From NCBI GenBank assembly GCA_024699005.1, contig JAILQN010000169.1, positions 1 through 33,842 of the forward strand: 33,842 bases of DNA. The letters run 5' to 3'. The notes beneath the pieces are model-generated. The model made no database searches. It had not been told where the DNA came from and was given only the letters and a program-made list of their open reading frames with translations. The DNA is from Clostridia bacterium (GTDB taxonomy: Bacteria; Bacillota_A; Clostridia; Oscillospirales; Acutalibacteraceae). A program made the position numbers and the translations under genes. Positions 1-6,481 of the stretch are shown here, piece after piece. Position 1 is the stretch's first letter. Every line of letters starts with the position of its first letter.

Positions 1-456
1 GGCGGAAATACCGGGGATATTATTGAGAGTGTTCAGAATCCCGCTGCCGGCGGGCACGAATTTTGAAACGTCGAGCAGCATCAGGGCGAGCCCCAGGGCA
101 AGTCCTGCCACGTATATGCCGACGACCTTGCGCTCCGTGTGCTTTTCCATGGCGTTCAGGTTGTCGTTCACCAGCCAGCCGATAAGAGTCCAGAGATAGC
201 CGAGCGGCAGTCCGATAAGACCCACAACGGAGAACGCAAGATAAGGCAGGCTGTAGTGGTACATGATCAGGTAGCAGCTCGCCGCGAAGCCGATATAGCT
301 CAGCGGAGCCTGCGCGGCGTAGTTGAAGGTCACGCCGCCGAATATCTGAAAGTATTCTTTATAAGAGACGTAATTGCCCTTCGAGCGGTCAGGCACGTTC
401 CAGTACGTTTTTACGTCTTTGAAAAACGCTTTTACTTTGCCGTTTTCCTTAGCCAT
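1..456 (-). CDS. Membrane transporter N-terminus (MFS/GPH-like), truncated by window edge
   Basis: The minus strand is open from an ATG at 456 to base 1, giving the first 152 residues. After a charged start (MAKENGKVKAFFKDVK) there is a conserved-looking stretch YFQIFGGVTFNYAAQAP, then hydrophobic helices near residues 45-65, 68-95 and 112-130, separated by the short loop NDNLNAMEKHTERK. This pattern resembles the N-terminus of sugar or drug transporters of the MFS/GPH type in Clostridia; the substrate cannot be read. A GGGAGG ribosome binding site lies about 11 nt upstream, inside the end of the upstream gene. The start overlaps that gene's stop by 8 nt (ATGGCTAA), so the two are probably translated together from the promoter at 1645-1672. 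It could also be an uncharacterised polytopic membrane protein. Confidence 0.6.
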   Translation of the reverse strand, partial: MAKENGKVKAFFKDVKTYWNVPDRSKGNYVSYKEYFQIFGGVTFNYAAQAPLSYIGFAASCYLIMYHYSLPYLAFSVVGLIGLPLGYLWTLIGWLVNDNLNAMEKHTERKVVGIYVAGLALGLALMLLDVSKFVPAGSGILNTLNNIPGISA

Positions 457-1606
457 TTACGCTCGCCTCCCTTCCCTGTGAATACTCTATCGGGACCTGG
501 ACCTTGAACACCTTGCGCACCTTGGGCGCCCAGCCGTCGCCCAGTTCCACAAGCTCTTTGACTTCGTCTTTTGAAAGCTCCATGCGCACGGTTTCGGCGC
601 CGTCGTTGAAGAATGCGTGGTGTCCGATCTTCCTGACGCCCGCCGGGATAAAGATGTCCTTGATTCCGGATGCGTAGCTGAAAGCGTCCGAGCCGATGGC
701 GACCACCGAGTCCGGCAGATCGAGGCCTGTCAGATCGGAGCAGCGGAACAGTCCCATGGGTTCGATCTCGGTAAGGCCGTCGGGCATTTCGACTTCACTG
801 ATCCTTTCGGCGTACGCGAAAGCCATCTGACCGATCACCGTAACCGTTTCCGGAAGTTTGACGGTATAAGTGAATCTGTCGGAGCCGTCTTCGCTGACGC
901 CGTTGTACGCCTTGTCCGCCTCGTCCTGATGCTCGTCGAGCCAGTCGGAGAACGCCTGCGCGTCGTCGGCTGTCAGTACTTCCGGAGCGCCGGCTTCCTG
1001 CGAGCTTAAAAGGTAGCCCCGTTTTGCCGGCGAAAGCAGGCAGCGCGTCGGGACCCCGTCTTCAAGCTGATACAGCACGCCGTCGATCACGGTGAAATAC
1101 GGATTTTCCGGGTCGACCAGAATGCCCATAAGGTTTTTGCATGAGAAGAACGAGCGCGCGTCAAGCGTTTTGACGTCCTTGCCGAGCCGGATGAAACGCA
1201 GGTACTCGTTGCAGGTGACGGCGTACGCCTTGATCTCTGTCACGGGGCGCGAGGCGTCGGTGCTGCCGTCTTCGTTGACCTTGAAGCCGATCTTAAGGAC
1301 GCGGTCCGCCTCCTGCCCGTTGAACAGGTCCAGCCTGACCGTGCCGTCGTCAAGATCGGTAAAGACGTATCTGTCCTGCGCGACCGAGCGGAAGCTGAAA
1401 TACAGCGAGATCCCGATAAATACCAGAATGACCACCGTGAAAATGATCTTCATCGGCGTGTTTTTGCCGCGTCTGACCGCGGCCTCCTTCATTTTCGGGT
1501 CAAACATCGGGTCGTAGAGCAGCCGCCTCTGTTTCGCAGGCTTCTTCTCTGCGTCCGCCGTCTCCGTTTCGGGAGTGTCGTTTACGTTTTTATCGTCAAT
1601 GTCCAA
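449..1606 (-). CDS. Membrane-anchored BspA-like leucine-rich repeat protein
   Basis: A 385-residue protein with an acidic cytoplasmic N-terminus, a stretch of basic residues, one membrane helix around residues 51-70 (IIFTVVILVFIGISLYF) and a large outer domain. The C-terminal half has LRR_5 (BspA-type) repeats with the signature AF-x-x-A/C-x-x-L/I followed by hydrophobic-x-(I/L)P-x-x-(V/L)-x-x-I, at about residues 253-350. The start is a TTG at 1606: an in-frame TGA lies only two codons upstream, and a GGTGAT Shine-Dalgarno sequence sits about 6 nt before the TTG. A promoter is visible at 1645-1672. The stop overlaps the start of the downstream transporter by 8 nt. The LRR domain suggests protein binding at the surface; a role as partner of the transporter is inference only. 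Confidence 0.8.
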   Translation of the reverse strand: MDIDDKNVNDTPETETADAEKKPAKQRRLLYDPMFDPKMKEAAVRRGKNTPMKIIFTVVILVFIGISLYFSFRSVAQDRYVFTDLDDGTVRLDLFNGQEADRVLKIGFKVNEDGSTDASRPVTEIKAYAVTCNEYLRFIRLGKDVKTLDARSFFSCKNLMGILVDPENPYFTVIDGVLYQLEDGVPTRCLLSPAKRGYLLSSQEAGAPEVLTADDAQAFSDWLDEHQDEADKAYNGVSEDGSDRFTYTVKLPETVTVIGQMAFAYAERISEVEMPDGLTEIEPMGLFRCSDLTGLDLPDSVVAIGSDAFSYASGIKDIFIPAGVRKIGHHAFFNDGAETVRMELSKDEVKELVELGDGWAPKVRKVFKVQVPIEYSQGREASVNG

Positions 1607-1644
1607 TATTCATCACCAAACTTTACTGTATATTGTTCATATTT

Positions 1645-1672
1645 TTTATAACATATTGCGAAAAAAATGCAA
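1645..1672 (-). promoter_or_regulatory. Sigma-A-type promoter of the LRR/transporter pair
   Basis: On the minus strand, TTGCAT (-35) is followed by a 16-bp spacer and TATAAA (-10), about 40 nt before the TTG start at 1606. The surroundings are strongly AT-rich. The assignment rests on consensus match and position only. Confidence 0.5.
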
Positions 1673-1710
1673 ACAGTATTTTTGCGAATGGTTTTTACGT
1701 GATTTGGATA

Positions 1711-1739
1711 TTGACATTCGATAACTATTTTATTAAGAT
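1711..1739 (+). promoter_or_regulatory. Possible promoter of the coupling-ATPase cassette
   Basis: A perfect TTGACA at 1711-1716 is followed after 17 bp by TAAGAT at 1734-1739, a 4/6 match to the -10 consensus. If used, it gives an untranslated leader of about 230 nt before the ATG at 1974. A second AT-rich block (TATATATACA, 1941-1950) is closer to the gene but has no good -35. Confidence 0.35.
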
Positions 1740-1973
1740 GAAAACCGTTGTGAACCTGCATCCGACCTGTTAAGCATTCATAACCAAGAGCAATATTTCA
1801 ACAGTTTTCTTCCGACTCAATGACAACCGCACCGGATGCGGCATAAAACCGTTTGTGATGTCAGGAAGAAATGTTCTGTATCCGATACGGCAAACGGCGC
1901 ACAGAACAATGCCGCGGTCTTCAGTCTGACCGAAGGCGTTTATATATACACTCAGTAAAAGAAGAGGACAAAA
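1740..1973 (+). other. Gene-free leader region with inverted repeats
   Basis: No convincing gene is present. The stretch contains inverted pairs: CCGTTTG at 1849-1855 with CAAACGG at 1891-1897; TGTTCTGT at 1872-1879 with ACAGAACA at 1901-1908; and a small CGGTC/GACCG hairpin at 1915-1932. The first two pairs interleave, so they cannot both form as simple nested stems. This could be an RNA leader, an operator region or decayed sequence at the edge of an inserted cassette. The gene downstream has its own GAGG ribosome binding site (GAAGAGGAC) at the right distance. Confidence 0.3.
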
Positions 1974-2321
1974 ATGGATAAAGAATATCGTAAGGCCTTG
2001 TCCGAAGTCGCATGTATCATTGAACAAAGCGACGGGAATTACAGAAGTAAAATTCCGGAAAGTTTTCTGCAGTTTGTGTTAAGTAACGCGGACCCTGATT
2101 ATCATCCTCAATTCGATATTGAAACGCCTCTGAAAGATCTTCCGTTGAGAAAAGAAACCAAAGGAGTACTGTCTTTGATTTACAGATCATATATATGTAC
2201 TCCTGAAGAAAGGATAGAATTTGATCGGATCCTTCAGGAAAATGAAATCAAGCGCAAACAAGAGTTATATGATCAGCTTCTTCAGGAAGAAGAAAAGAAA
2301 AAACAGAATTCAGGCACGTAA
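1974..2321 (+). CDS. Small charged protein, first gene of coupling-ATPase cassette
   Basis: A 115-residue protein with no signal peptide or membrane helix. The N-terminal two thirds is mixed helix-like sequence with IPESFLQFVL and DIETPLKDLPL; the middle holds LSLIYRSYICTPEER; the C-terminus (about residues 85-115) is very charged and looks like a coiled coil rich in Glu, Lys and Gln. I recall similar small cytoplasmic proteins from Clostridia with the same layout (a KIP motif near 27 and a YR-x-Y-x-C-T-P-E-E-R motif), but I know no function. It lies 76 nt upstream of the VirD4-like gene in the same orientation and in the same AT-richer composition, so they probably work together. The start has GAGG about 8 nt upstream. 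It could be an adaptor or regulator of the ATPase; this is inference. Confidence 0.75.
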   Translation: MDKEYRKALSEVACIIEQSDGNYRSKIPESFLQFVLSNADPDYHPQFDIETPLKDLPLRKETKGVLSLIYRSYICTPEERIEFDRILQENEIKRKQELYDQLLQEEEKKKQNSGT

Positions 2322-2397
2322 TCCATTTGAGATAAATTGATCGGGATATGGTTGTATGATGACACCGATCCGATCCGTATTATGAAAGGCTGAAAAA

Positions 2398-3906
2398 TTG
2401 AATTTGAATGACAACAGACTGTCAACCAGGCAGGAGTTTATACAGAGTCTGTCCGGACAGGAGCTGAACAAAGAATACGATTTATCAGGCGTCCCGTTTC
2501 TTTATGAAGACGGGACCGTATATACAGACAATTCTGATTCTCATACGTTGATTTTCGGAAATACCGGTTCTAAAAAGACGAGGAATTTCTGCATACCAAG
2601 CGTTTATACGCTTGGTATGGCAGGAGAATCTATGATAATATCCGACCCCAAGGGAGAAATATATCGATACACCTCCGGTTTTTTGGCAAGCAAAGGATAC
2701 TATGTTCAGGTATTGAATCTGCGCGATCCTCATAAAAGTTCCAGATGGAATCCCCTTCTGATCCCATATCGGTTTTATAAAAACGGCGATATCGATAAGG
2801 CTGTCGAAATGATTTCCGATTTTTGCATGCAGCTGAAAGCCAGTGTGCATTCAGATCGGGATCCTTTTTGGGAAAATCAGGCAATGGATCTGTTGGTCGG
2901 AATTATCCTTATACTGTTCGAATGCGAGTCTGATGAAAAAAAAATACATATGGAAAGTGTTCAAAGGATCCGAATGTATATCGATATTGAAACATTGAAT
3001 TCTGATAATGACAGGAGCTGTATTTTCTGGGATCTGGTACGGACATTTCCCGAGAACAGTCTGATCCGTTACAAACTTGCGGCCGCCTATTCCTTGCGAT
3101 CTGTTGAAAAAACATTGAATTGTATTGTAAGCACGCTGGACTCTATGCTCAGAAGTTTTGTCTTCAACAGAAAACTGATGAACCTGATGGCTGCGAGTGA
3201 TATTGATTTTAAAACAATAACAGACAAAAGAACCGTATTATTTTTAATTACGCCAGATGAAAAGACAACATTTCATTTTCTGGTAAGTGTATTCGTTAAG
3301 CAGTGTTATGAAAGTATGATCTATTATGCCGGTTTCTGCGAGAACAACAAACTGCCTGTGCGGGTAAACTACATCCTGGACGAATTTTCCAATTTCCCCG
3401 GAATTGCAGATATGCCGGCAATGATCTCAGCCGCCAGAAGCCGCAATATACGTTTCTTATTGATTGTTCAAAGCAAACAACAGCTCTTGACGGCATATGA
3501 AAAAGATGCGGAGACAATAAAATCCAATTGCAAAAACTGGATATATTTATCCTGCAGAGAATTGGATCTGCTGAAGGAAATAGAGGCGTTGTGCGGTGTG
3601 GCAGAAGATAATAATCGGCAATATCCGCTCATTTCCATCACACAGCTTCAGCGTTTGAAAATAGGCTGGGAAGACAGTCAGGCATTGATATTGCGTTCCG
3701 GTATGGCGCCTTTTATAACCTGGGTAAAGGACTTTTCGGTATATCCGCAGGCACAATTCGGGGAATACCCTTTTGAATATTCCGATTACGGGACCCCCGA
3801 GTGCTTTAATGTATTACAGTATGTTCGCGACAATCTTGAGAAAACAGTAACAGAAACAGACGATCTGGATTTAAACAGCATATTCGGAGGACAAACAGTT
3901 GAATAA
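2398..3906 (+). CDS. Stand-alone VirD4/TraG-type coupling ATPase, cytoplasmic form
   Basis: A 502-residue protein with the core of the type IV secretion coupling-protein family (hexameric DNA or protein pump ATPases). Visible marks: a P-loop-like GNTGSKKT at residues 54-61; the family signature SDPKGEIY about 30 residues later; WNPL; Walker B YILDEFSNFP with D328/E329; and the QSKQQL motif near 358-363, corresponding to the sensor motif of VirD4/TraG. The all-alpha insert lies around 130-200. It has no N-terminal membrane helices, unlike conjugative VirD4. The Walker A glycine before the catalytic lysine is replaced by lysine (GSKKT instead of GSGKT), read directly from codons 2569-2580. The start is a TTG with AAAGG 8 nt upstream; no in-frame ATG is nearby. 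No relaxase or mating-pore gene is in the window. A defence or effector-delivery role is possible but unproven. Confidence 0.85.
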   Translation: MNLNDNRLSTRQEFIQSLSGQELNKEYDLSGVPFLYEDGTVYTDNSDSHTLIFGNTGSKKTRNFCIPSVYTLGMAGESMIISDPKGEIYRYTSGFLASKGYYVQVLNLRDPHKSSRWNPLLIPYRFYKNGDIDKAVEMISDFCMQLKASVHSDRDPFWENQAMDLLVGIILILFECESDEKKIHMESVQRIRMYIDIETLNSDNDRSCIFWDLVRTFPENSLIRYKLAAAYSLRSVEKTLNCIVSTLDSMLRSFVFNRKLMNLMAASDIDFKTITDKRTVLFLITPDEKTTFHFLVSVFVKQCYESMIYYAGFCENNKLPVRVNYILDEFSNFPGIADMPAMISAARSRNIRFLLIVQSKQQLLTAYEKDAETIKSNCKNWIYLSCRELDLLKEIEALCGVAEDNNRQYPLISITQLQRLKIGWEDSQALILRSGMAPFITWVKDFSVYPQAQFGEYPFEYSDYGTPECFNVLQYVRDNLEKTVTETDDLDLNSIFGGQTVE

Positions 3907-3926
3907 TAATCAAAGGAACGGTCATA

Positions 3927-4724
3927 ATGTTTGAGAGTATAACGAATGATCTGTGCAGGATCAAAACAAAACTGAACAGGGAAAAAGCTTTTGAACTGAG
4001 CCCTGTTTATTTATTATCGGATCAAACGGGAAATCATAAGGATTTACTCTTTTTCCTTAATCTCTTCAGATCAGAACTTGAAAAAAACGGATGTATATCT
4101 AAGTCAAGCATTTTTACCGCTTTTTCGATTTCCTATAATATCGGAGAATTGAAATTTGGGCTGGCTGATGAATCCGGAAATTTCAGAGGCAGTCTTGATC
4201 AATGGTTAACATATTATAAAAACAGGTTTCACATTGAATGCGGGATAGTTTTAATAGATATCCCCTGTTTCTCGGACGTCCCGAAAGATCATGCCTGGCG
4301 GAAGATTCTCGCAAAAGAGATAAATGAAAACAAAACGGATTTTTTATTCTTTATCTCAGTAAAAGACACGGAGATCGAAAATACAGAAACACTTCTGTTG
4401 CCGGAAGTGTTTACGGTCAGATTTGAGATGACAGATTTTTCGATTGATGATTATACGTATTGGTTTGCGGCAAAAGCGAAAGAAAACGGCATTATTATTT
4501 CTGAAACGGATAAAACAACGCTCAGAGATCTGTTTGCGAGATATGAACATGATTTGAATCGGCAAACAGCAGAATTGTGGCTGAAAGAATTGCTGTGGCT
4601 TTATTATACATCCGAAAACGACAATGCTTGTTTTTTGCCTCCCGAGCTTACAGAATCATCATTGATCCGGAGTATCGAAAAAAATCACAGAAAAGTATAT
4701 ATGTCCGGAATCGGGTTCAATTGA
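3927..4724 (+). CDS. AAA+-like protein lacking a Walker A, third gene of cassette
   Basis: A 265-residue cytoplasmic protein, 20 nt after the coupling ATPase, with AAAGGAA as ribosome binding site. Near residues 27-45 a strand-turn-helix (SPVYLLSDQTGNHKDLLFFL) sits where a P-loop would be but has no GxxxxGK[ST]. A strand ending in Asp (CGIVLIDIPCFSD) resembles a Walker B without its glutamate, followed by a second strand FLFFISVKD. The segment from about 165 (FEMTDFSIDDYTYWFAAKAKENGIIISETDKTTLRDLF) matches the lid region of CbbX/SpoVK/EccA-type AAA+ proteins in pattern: a hydrophobic-rich strand, then 'D-x-Y/E' helix, 'A-x-x-x-G-x-x-(I/L)-(S/T)', then a helix. I infer a degenerate AAA+ partner, perhaps structural or regulatory, for the upstream ATPase. 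It could instead be an unrelated alpha/beta protein. Confidence 0.7.
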   Translation: MFESITNDLCRIKTKLNREKAFELSPVYLLSDQTGNHKDLLFFLNLFRSELEKNGCISKSSIFTAFSISYNIGELKFGLADESGNFRGSLDQWLTYYKNRFHIECGIVLIDIPCFSDVPKDHAWRKILAKEINENKTDFLFFISVKDTEIENTETLLLPEVFTVRFEMTDFSIDDYTYWFAAKAKENGIIISETDKTTLRDLFARYEHDLNRQTAELWLKELLWLYYTSENDNACFLPPELTESSLIRSIEKNHRKVYMSGIGFN

Positions 4725-4945
4725 ATCATATCAATTGGTTTGTTCGCGTTGGTGATCGATGGGGGTATTCTTCTGTTGATTTCCGGGACTGATCTGATTA
4801 TAAAGCAAAGAAAAATGAAAAAGGATGCGATCTCCTTTATGCCGAAGCCGGGGCCTTGCCTGCACCGCGACGCAGCGGACAGGCATATATCCGCCTGTCC
4901 GGGTCCGCTGAGCGGAAGATTTACGTAAAACACTGATATGATGAA
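4725..4945. other. Gene-free junction with an imperfect hairpin
   Basis: The region lies between the convergent cassette and the nuclease operon. CGGACAGGC at 4876-4884 pairs with GCCTGTCCG at 4893-4901 around an 8-nt AT-rich loop. The composition switches here from AT-rich (cassette) to GC-rich. A short TTG-started frame at 4740-4928 with a hydrophobic beginning has no ribosome binding site and was not accepted as a gene. Confidence 0.35.
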
Positions 4946-4978
4946 GGGGATGTAAAAAGCCGCGCTTTTTACATCCCC
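4946..4978. terminator. Bidirectional-type hairpin between convergent genes
   Basis: GGGGATGTAAAAAGC (4946-4960) and its perfect complement (4964-4978) form a 15-bp stem with the 3-nt loop CGC. It sits between the 3' ends of the convergent cassette and nuclease operon. Neither side is followed by a clean U tract, so termination would depend on the A/T pairs within the stem itself or on a factor. Confidence 0.7.
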
Positions 4979-4991
4979 TGTTCATATTTAT

Positions 4992-5987
4992 CTACGGTCT
5001 GCACTCATTGCACGGCTTGTATCCGTGTTCGATAAGCTCCGTTCGGGAACCTTCGAATACCTGTCTGTTTTTCTCCGAGATATCGGCGGCGCCTTTGCAT
5101 GAGGGCAGGTGGAATTTCCCGGTATGCTTATTCAGGATATATGTTCCCGCCGGTTCAGTCACACCGGCGGCGGTCGCGAGCATATTCGATCCGTCGGAAT
5201 AGTCGATAACGACGCCGGGCTGGACGTTGTAGCAGAAAACGAAGAAATTGATCTCGTCGCCGTTGTCGGGGACCGAGTATCCCTCCATGAATATCCCGCG
5301 GCAGACAAGGTCGTTTCCGGCAAAATACGGGATCACCCGGTACATGACGAGCCCGTCGGTCTCTTTAATATAGTCCGCGACCATATTTTCAAACGGCAGC
5401 ATCCCCTGCGTGTTCAGATATCTTGTGCCGGTGATCAGGTTGCGGACGTTCGCATTCTCTCCGGAGAGCTGAAAACCGATAAGATGACAGCGGTTGTAAA
5501 GAGAACCTCCGTCCACAAAATCATAAATGACCGACTGCCAGCCTGTCGGGTGTACCTCATGTATGTCGCCGCGTTTTTCCGTGGGCATAAGCTCCCTGCC
5601 GAGACAGGCGAGCGCTTCGGTGCATCTCCCGAGAGAGTCAAGGGGATAGTATTCCTCAAACGCCGATCCGGTTATCTCATCTTCGGTAAAACGGGCTTTG
5701 CCGTCAGCCGCCTTTACCCACGGGCTGCCGGAATACTCGGGAAGAGACGCGAAAACAGAGTCAGGCTCAGCATCCGGAATCCGGGTTGCCGCATCCGGAA
5801 CGGCATTCTCCGCCGGTCCGGCCGGTTGTTCCGCGGTATGCGACGCAGCCGGCGGCGAATATGCTTCTGTGGTAAAGCGTTCCGCTTTCCGGTCGCGCCC
5901 GCGCAGGCCGGCAAACGGATTCTGACAGCCGGTGAGAAAAACCGCGAGACACAGCAGCGCGGCGCACAGGGAAATAAAGCGTTTCAT
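4992..5987 (-). CDS. DNA-entry-type nonspecific nuclease lipoprotein
   Basis: A 331-residue secreted protein. Residues 1-21 are a lipoprotein signal ending in the lipobox LTGC (Cys21). A Pro/Ala/Glu-rich linker runs to about 85. The catalytic domain resembles EndA/NucA-type DNA/RNA nonspecific (beta-beta-alpha metal) nucleases: NRCHLIGFQL with His168 as the expected general base, then GENANVRNLITGTRYLNTQGMLPFEN, VMYRVIPYF and NFFVFCYNVQPGVVIDY. The usual DRGH is NRCH here, a form I recall from clostridial relatives. The last 50 residues (YILNKHTGKFHLPSC...KPCNECRP) form a small Cys-rich module often seen after such nucleases, probably metal-binding. The function is likely extracellular nucleic acid degradation for nutrition or uptake. 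It overlaps the upstream gene by ATGA, indicating coupled translation, and ends at the 4946-4978 hairpin. Confidence 0.88.
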   Translation of the reverse strand: MKRFISLCAALLCLAVFLTGCQNPFAGLRGRDRKAERFTTEAYSPPAASHTAEQPAGPAENAVPDAATRIPDAEPDSVFASLPEYSGSPWVKAADGKARFTEDEITGSAFEEYYPLDSLGRCTEALACLGRELMPTEKRGDIHEVHPTGWQSVIYDFVDGGSLYNRCHLIGFQLSGENANVRNLITGTRYLNTQGMLPFENMVADYIKETDGLVMYRVIPYFAGNDLVCRGIFMEGYSVPDNGDEINFFVFCYNVQPGVVIDYSDGSNMLATAAGVTEPAGTYILNKHTGKFHLPSCKGAADISEKNRQVFEGSRTELIEHGYKPCNECRP

Positions 5988-6436
5988 GGGTTCTGCGTAT
6001 CGCGCTTTGCGCGCTGCGGTTTATCCCCGCTCAGATAAATACGTTTTGTGATCCTGTCGTGAGAACTGCCCGGGAATTCTTTCTCGGCGGCAAGCCGGAA
6101 ACCGTATCCGGAGAGATCAAGCGCCGGCGGCGGGTCATGGGGATATTCGCGGTTCCAGCAATAAATTATGAGCCTGTCCGCGAGGGGCAGATATTCCTCC
6201 GGTCTGAAGCGCCGCTCCAGAAAGATCACGGCGGAGCCGTCGCTCTCTTCCAGCGGGTTTTCGAAAACGCGGAACTCCGCGCCGGCCGCGGCGAAGAGCC
6301 GTTCGGAATACGGCGTGATTATAAGCCTGTCTCCGGAAAACGAGACTATATCATCGACGACAGCCCTGTCCCGGGACTGCCGTCTGTTCATAAAGGTCAT
6401 TCCGCCTTTGGAGTCAAGGCAAAGTATTACAGTCAT
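5984..6436 (-). CDS. Conserved hypothetical protein coupled to the nuclease gene
   Basis: A 150-residue soluble protein starting MTVILCLDSKGGMTFMNRRQSRDRAV. I recall this N-terminal pattern (a short strand, D-x-x-G-G-M-x-F, then N-x-R-R-Q-S-x-D) from clostridial proteins sometimes labelled 'ribonuclease Z' in databases. The metallo-beta-lactamase motif HxHxDH is absent, so that label is not supported. Alternating strands (RLIITPYS, SAVIFLERR, RLIIYCWNREYP) suggest a small alpha/beta fold. Its stop overlaps the nuclease start by 4 nt (ATGA). There is no recognisable Shine-Dalgarno sequence before its ATG; an array of 7-nt repeats fills the gap to the preceding gene. Function unknown; the tight coupling suggests a role linked to the nuclease. 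Confidence 0.7.
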   Translation of the reverse strand: MTVILCLDSKGGMTFMNRRQSRDRAVVDDIVSFSGDRLIITPYSERLFAAAGAEFRVFENPLEESDGSAVIFLERRFRPEEYLPLADRLIIYCWNREYPHDPPPALDLSGYGFRLAAEKEFPGSSHDRITKRIYLSGDKPQRAKRDTQNP

Positions 6437-6453
6437 TGTGCTTCAGATCAAGA

Positions 6454-6481
6454 ACTTGGAACTCAGAACTTGGAACTCATC
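6454..6481 (-). repeat. Heptamer array after the lipoprotein stop codon
   Basis: Read on the minus strand, four heptamers in strict register alternate GAGTTCC and AAGTTCT, and the first overlaps the TGA stop of the 6480-8033 gene. The array occupies most of the 43-nt gap to the next start. The unit sequence is the same family as the array at 26577-26646, also in sense orientation to the gene it follows. Confidence 0.8.

Noticed and set aside
4740..4928. Short TTG-started open frame (62 residues) after the cassette
   Set aside because: It has a hydrophobic start but no ribosome binding site, contains the hairpin sequence and ends in a low-quality Cys/Pro/Arg-rich tail typical of non-coding GC-rich sequence.
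1740..4990. Cassette as an integrative conjugative element
   Set aside because: Only a coupling-type ATPase is present; there is no relaxase, integrase, pore protein or visible pair of attachment-site direct repeats.
5984..6436. Ribonuclease Z, a label I recall for similar proteins
   Set aside because: The protein has no HxHxDH metal-binding motif and is half the required length.
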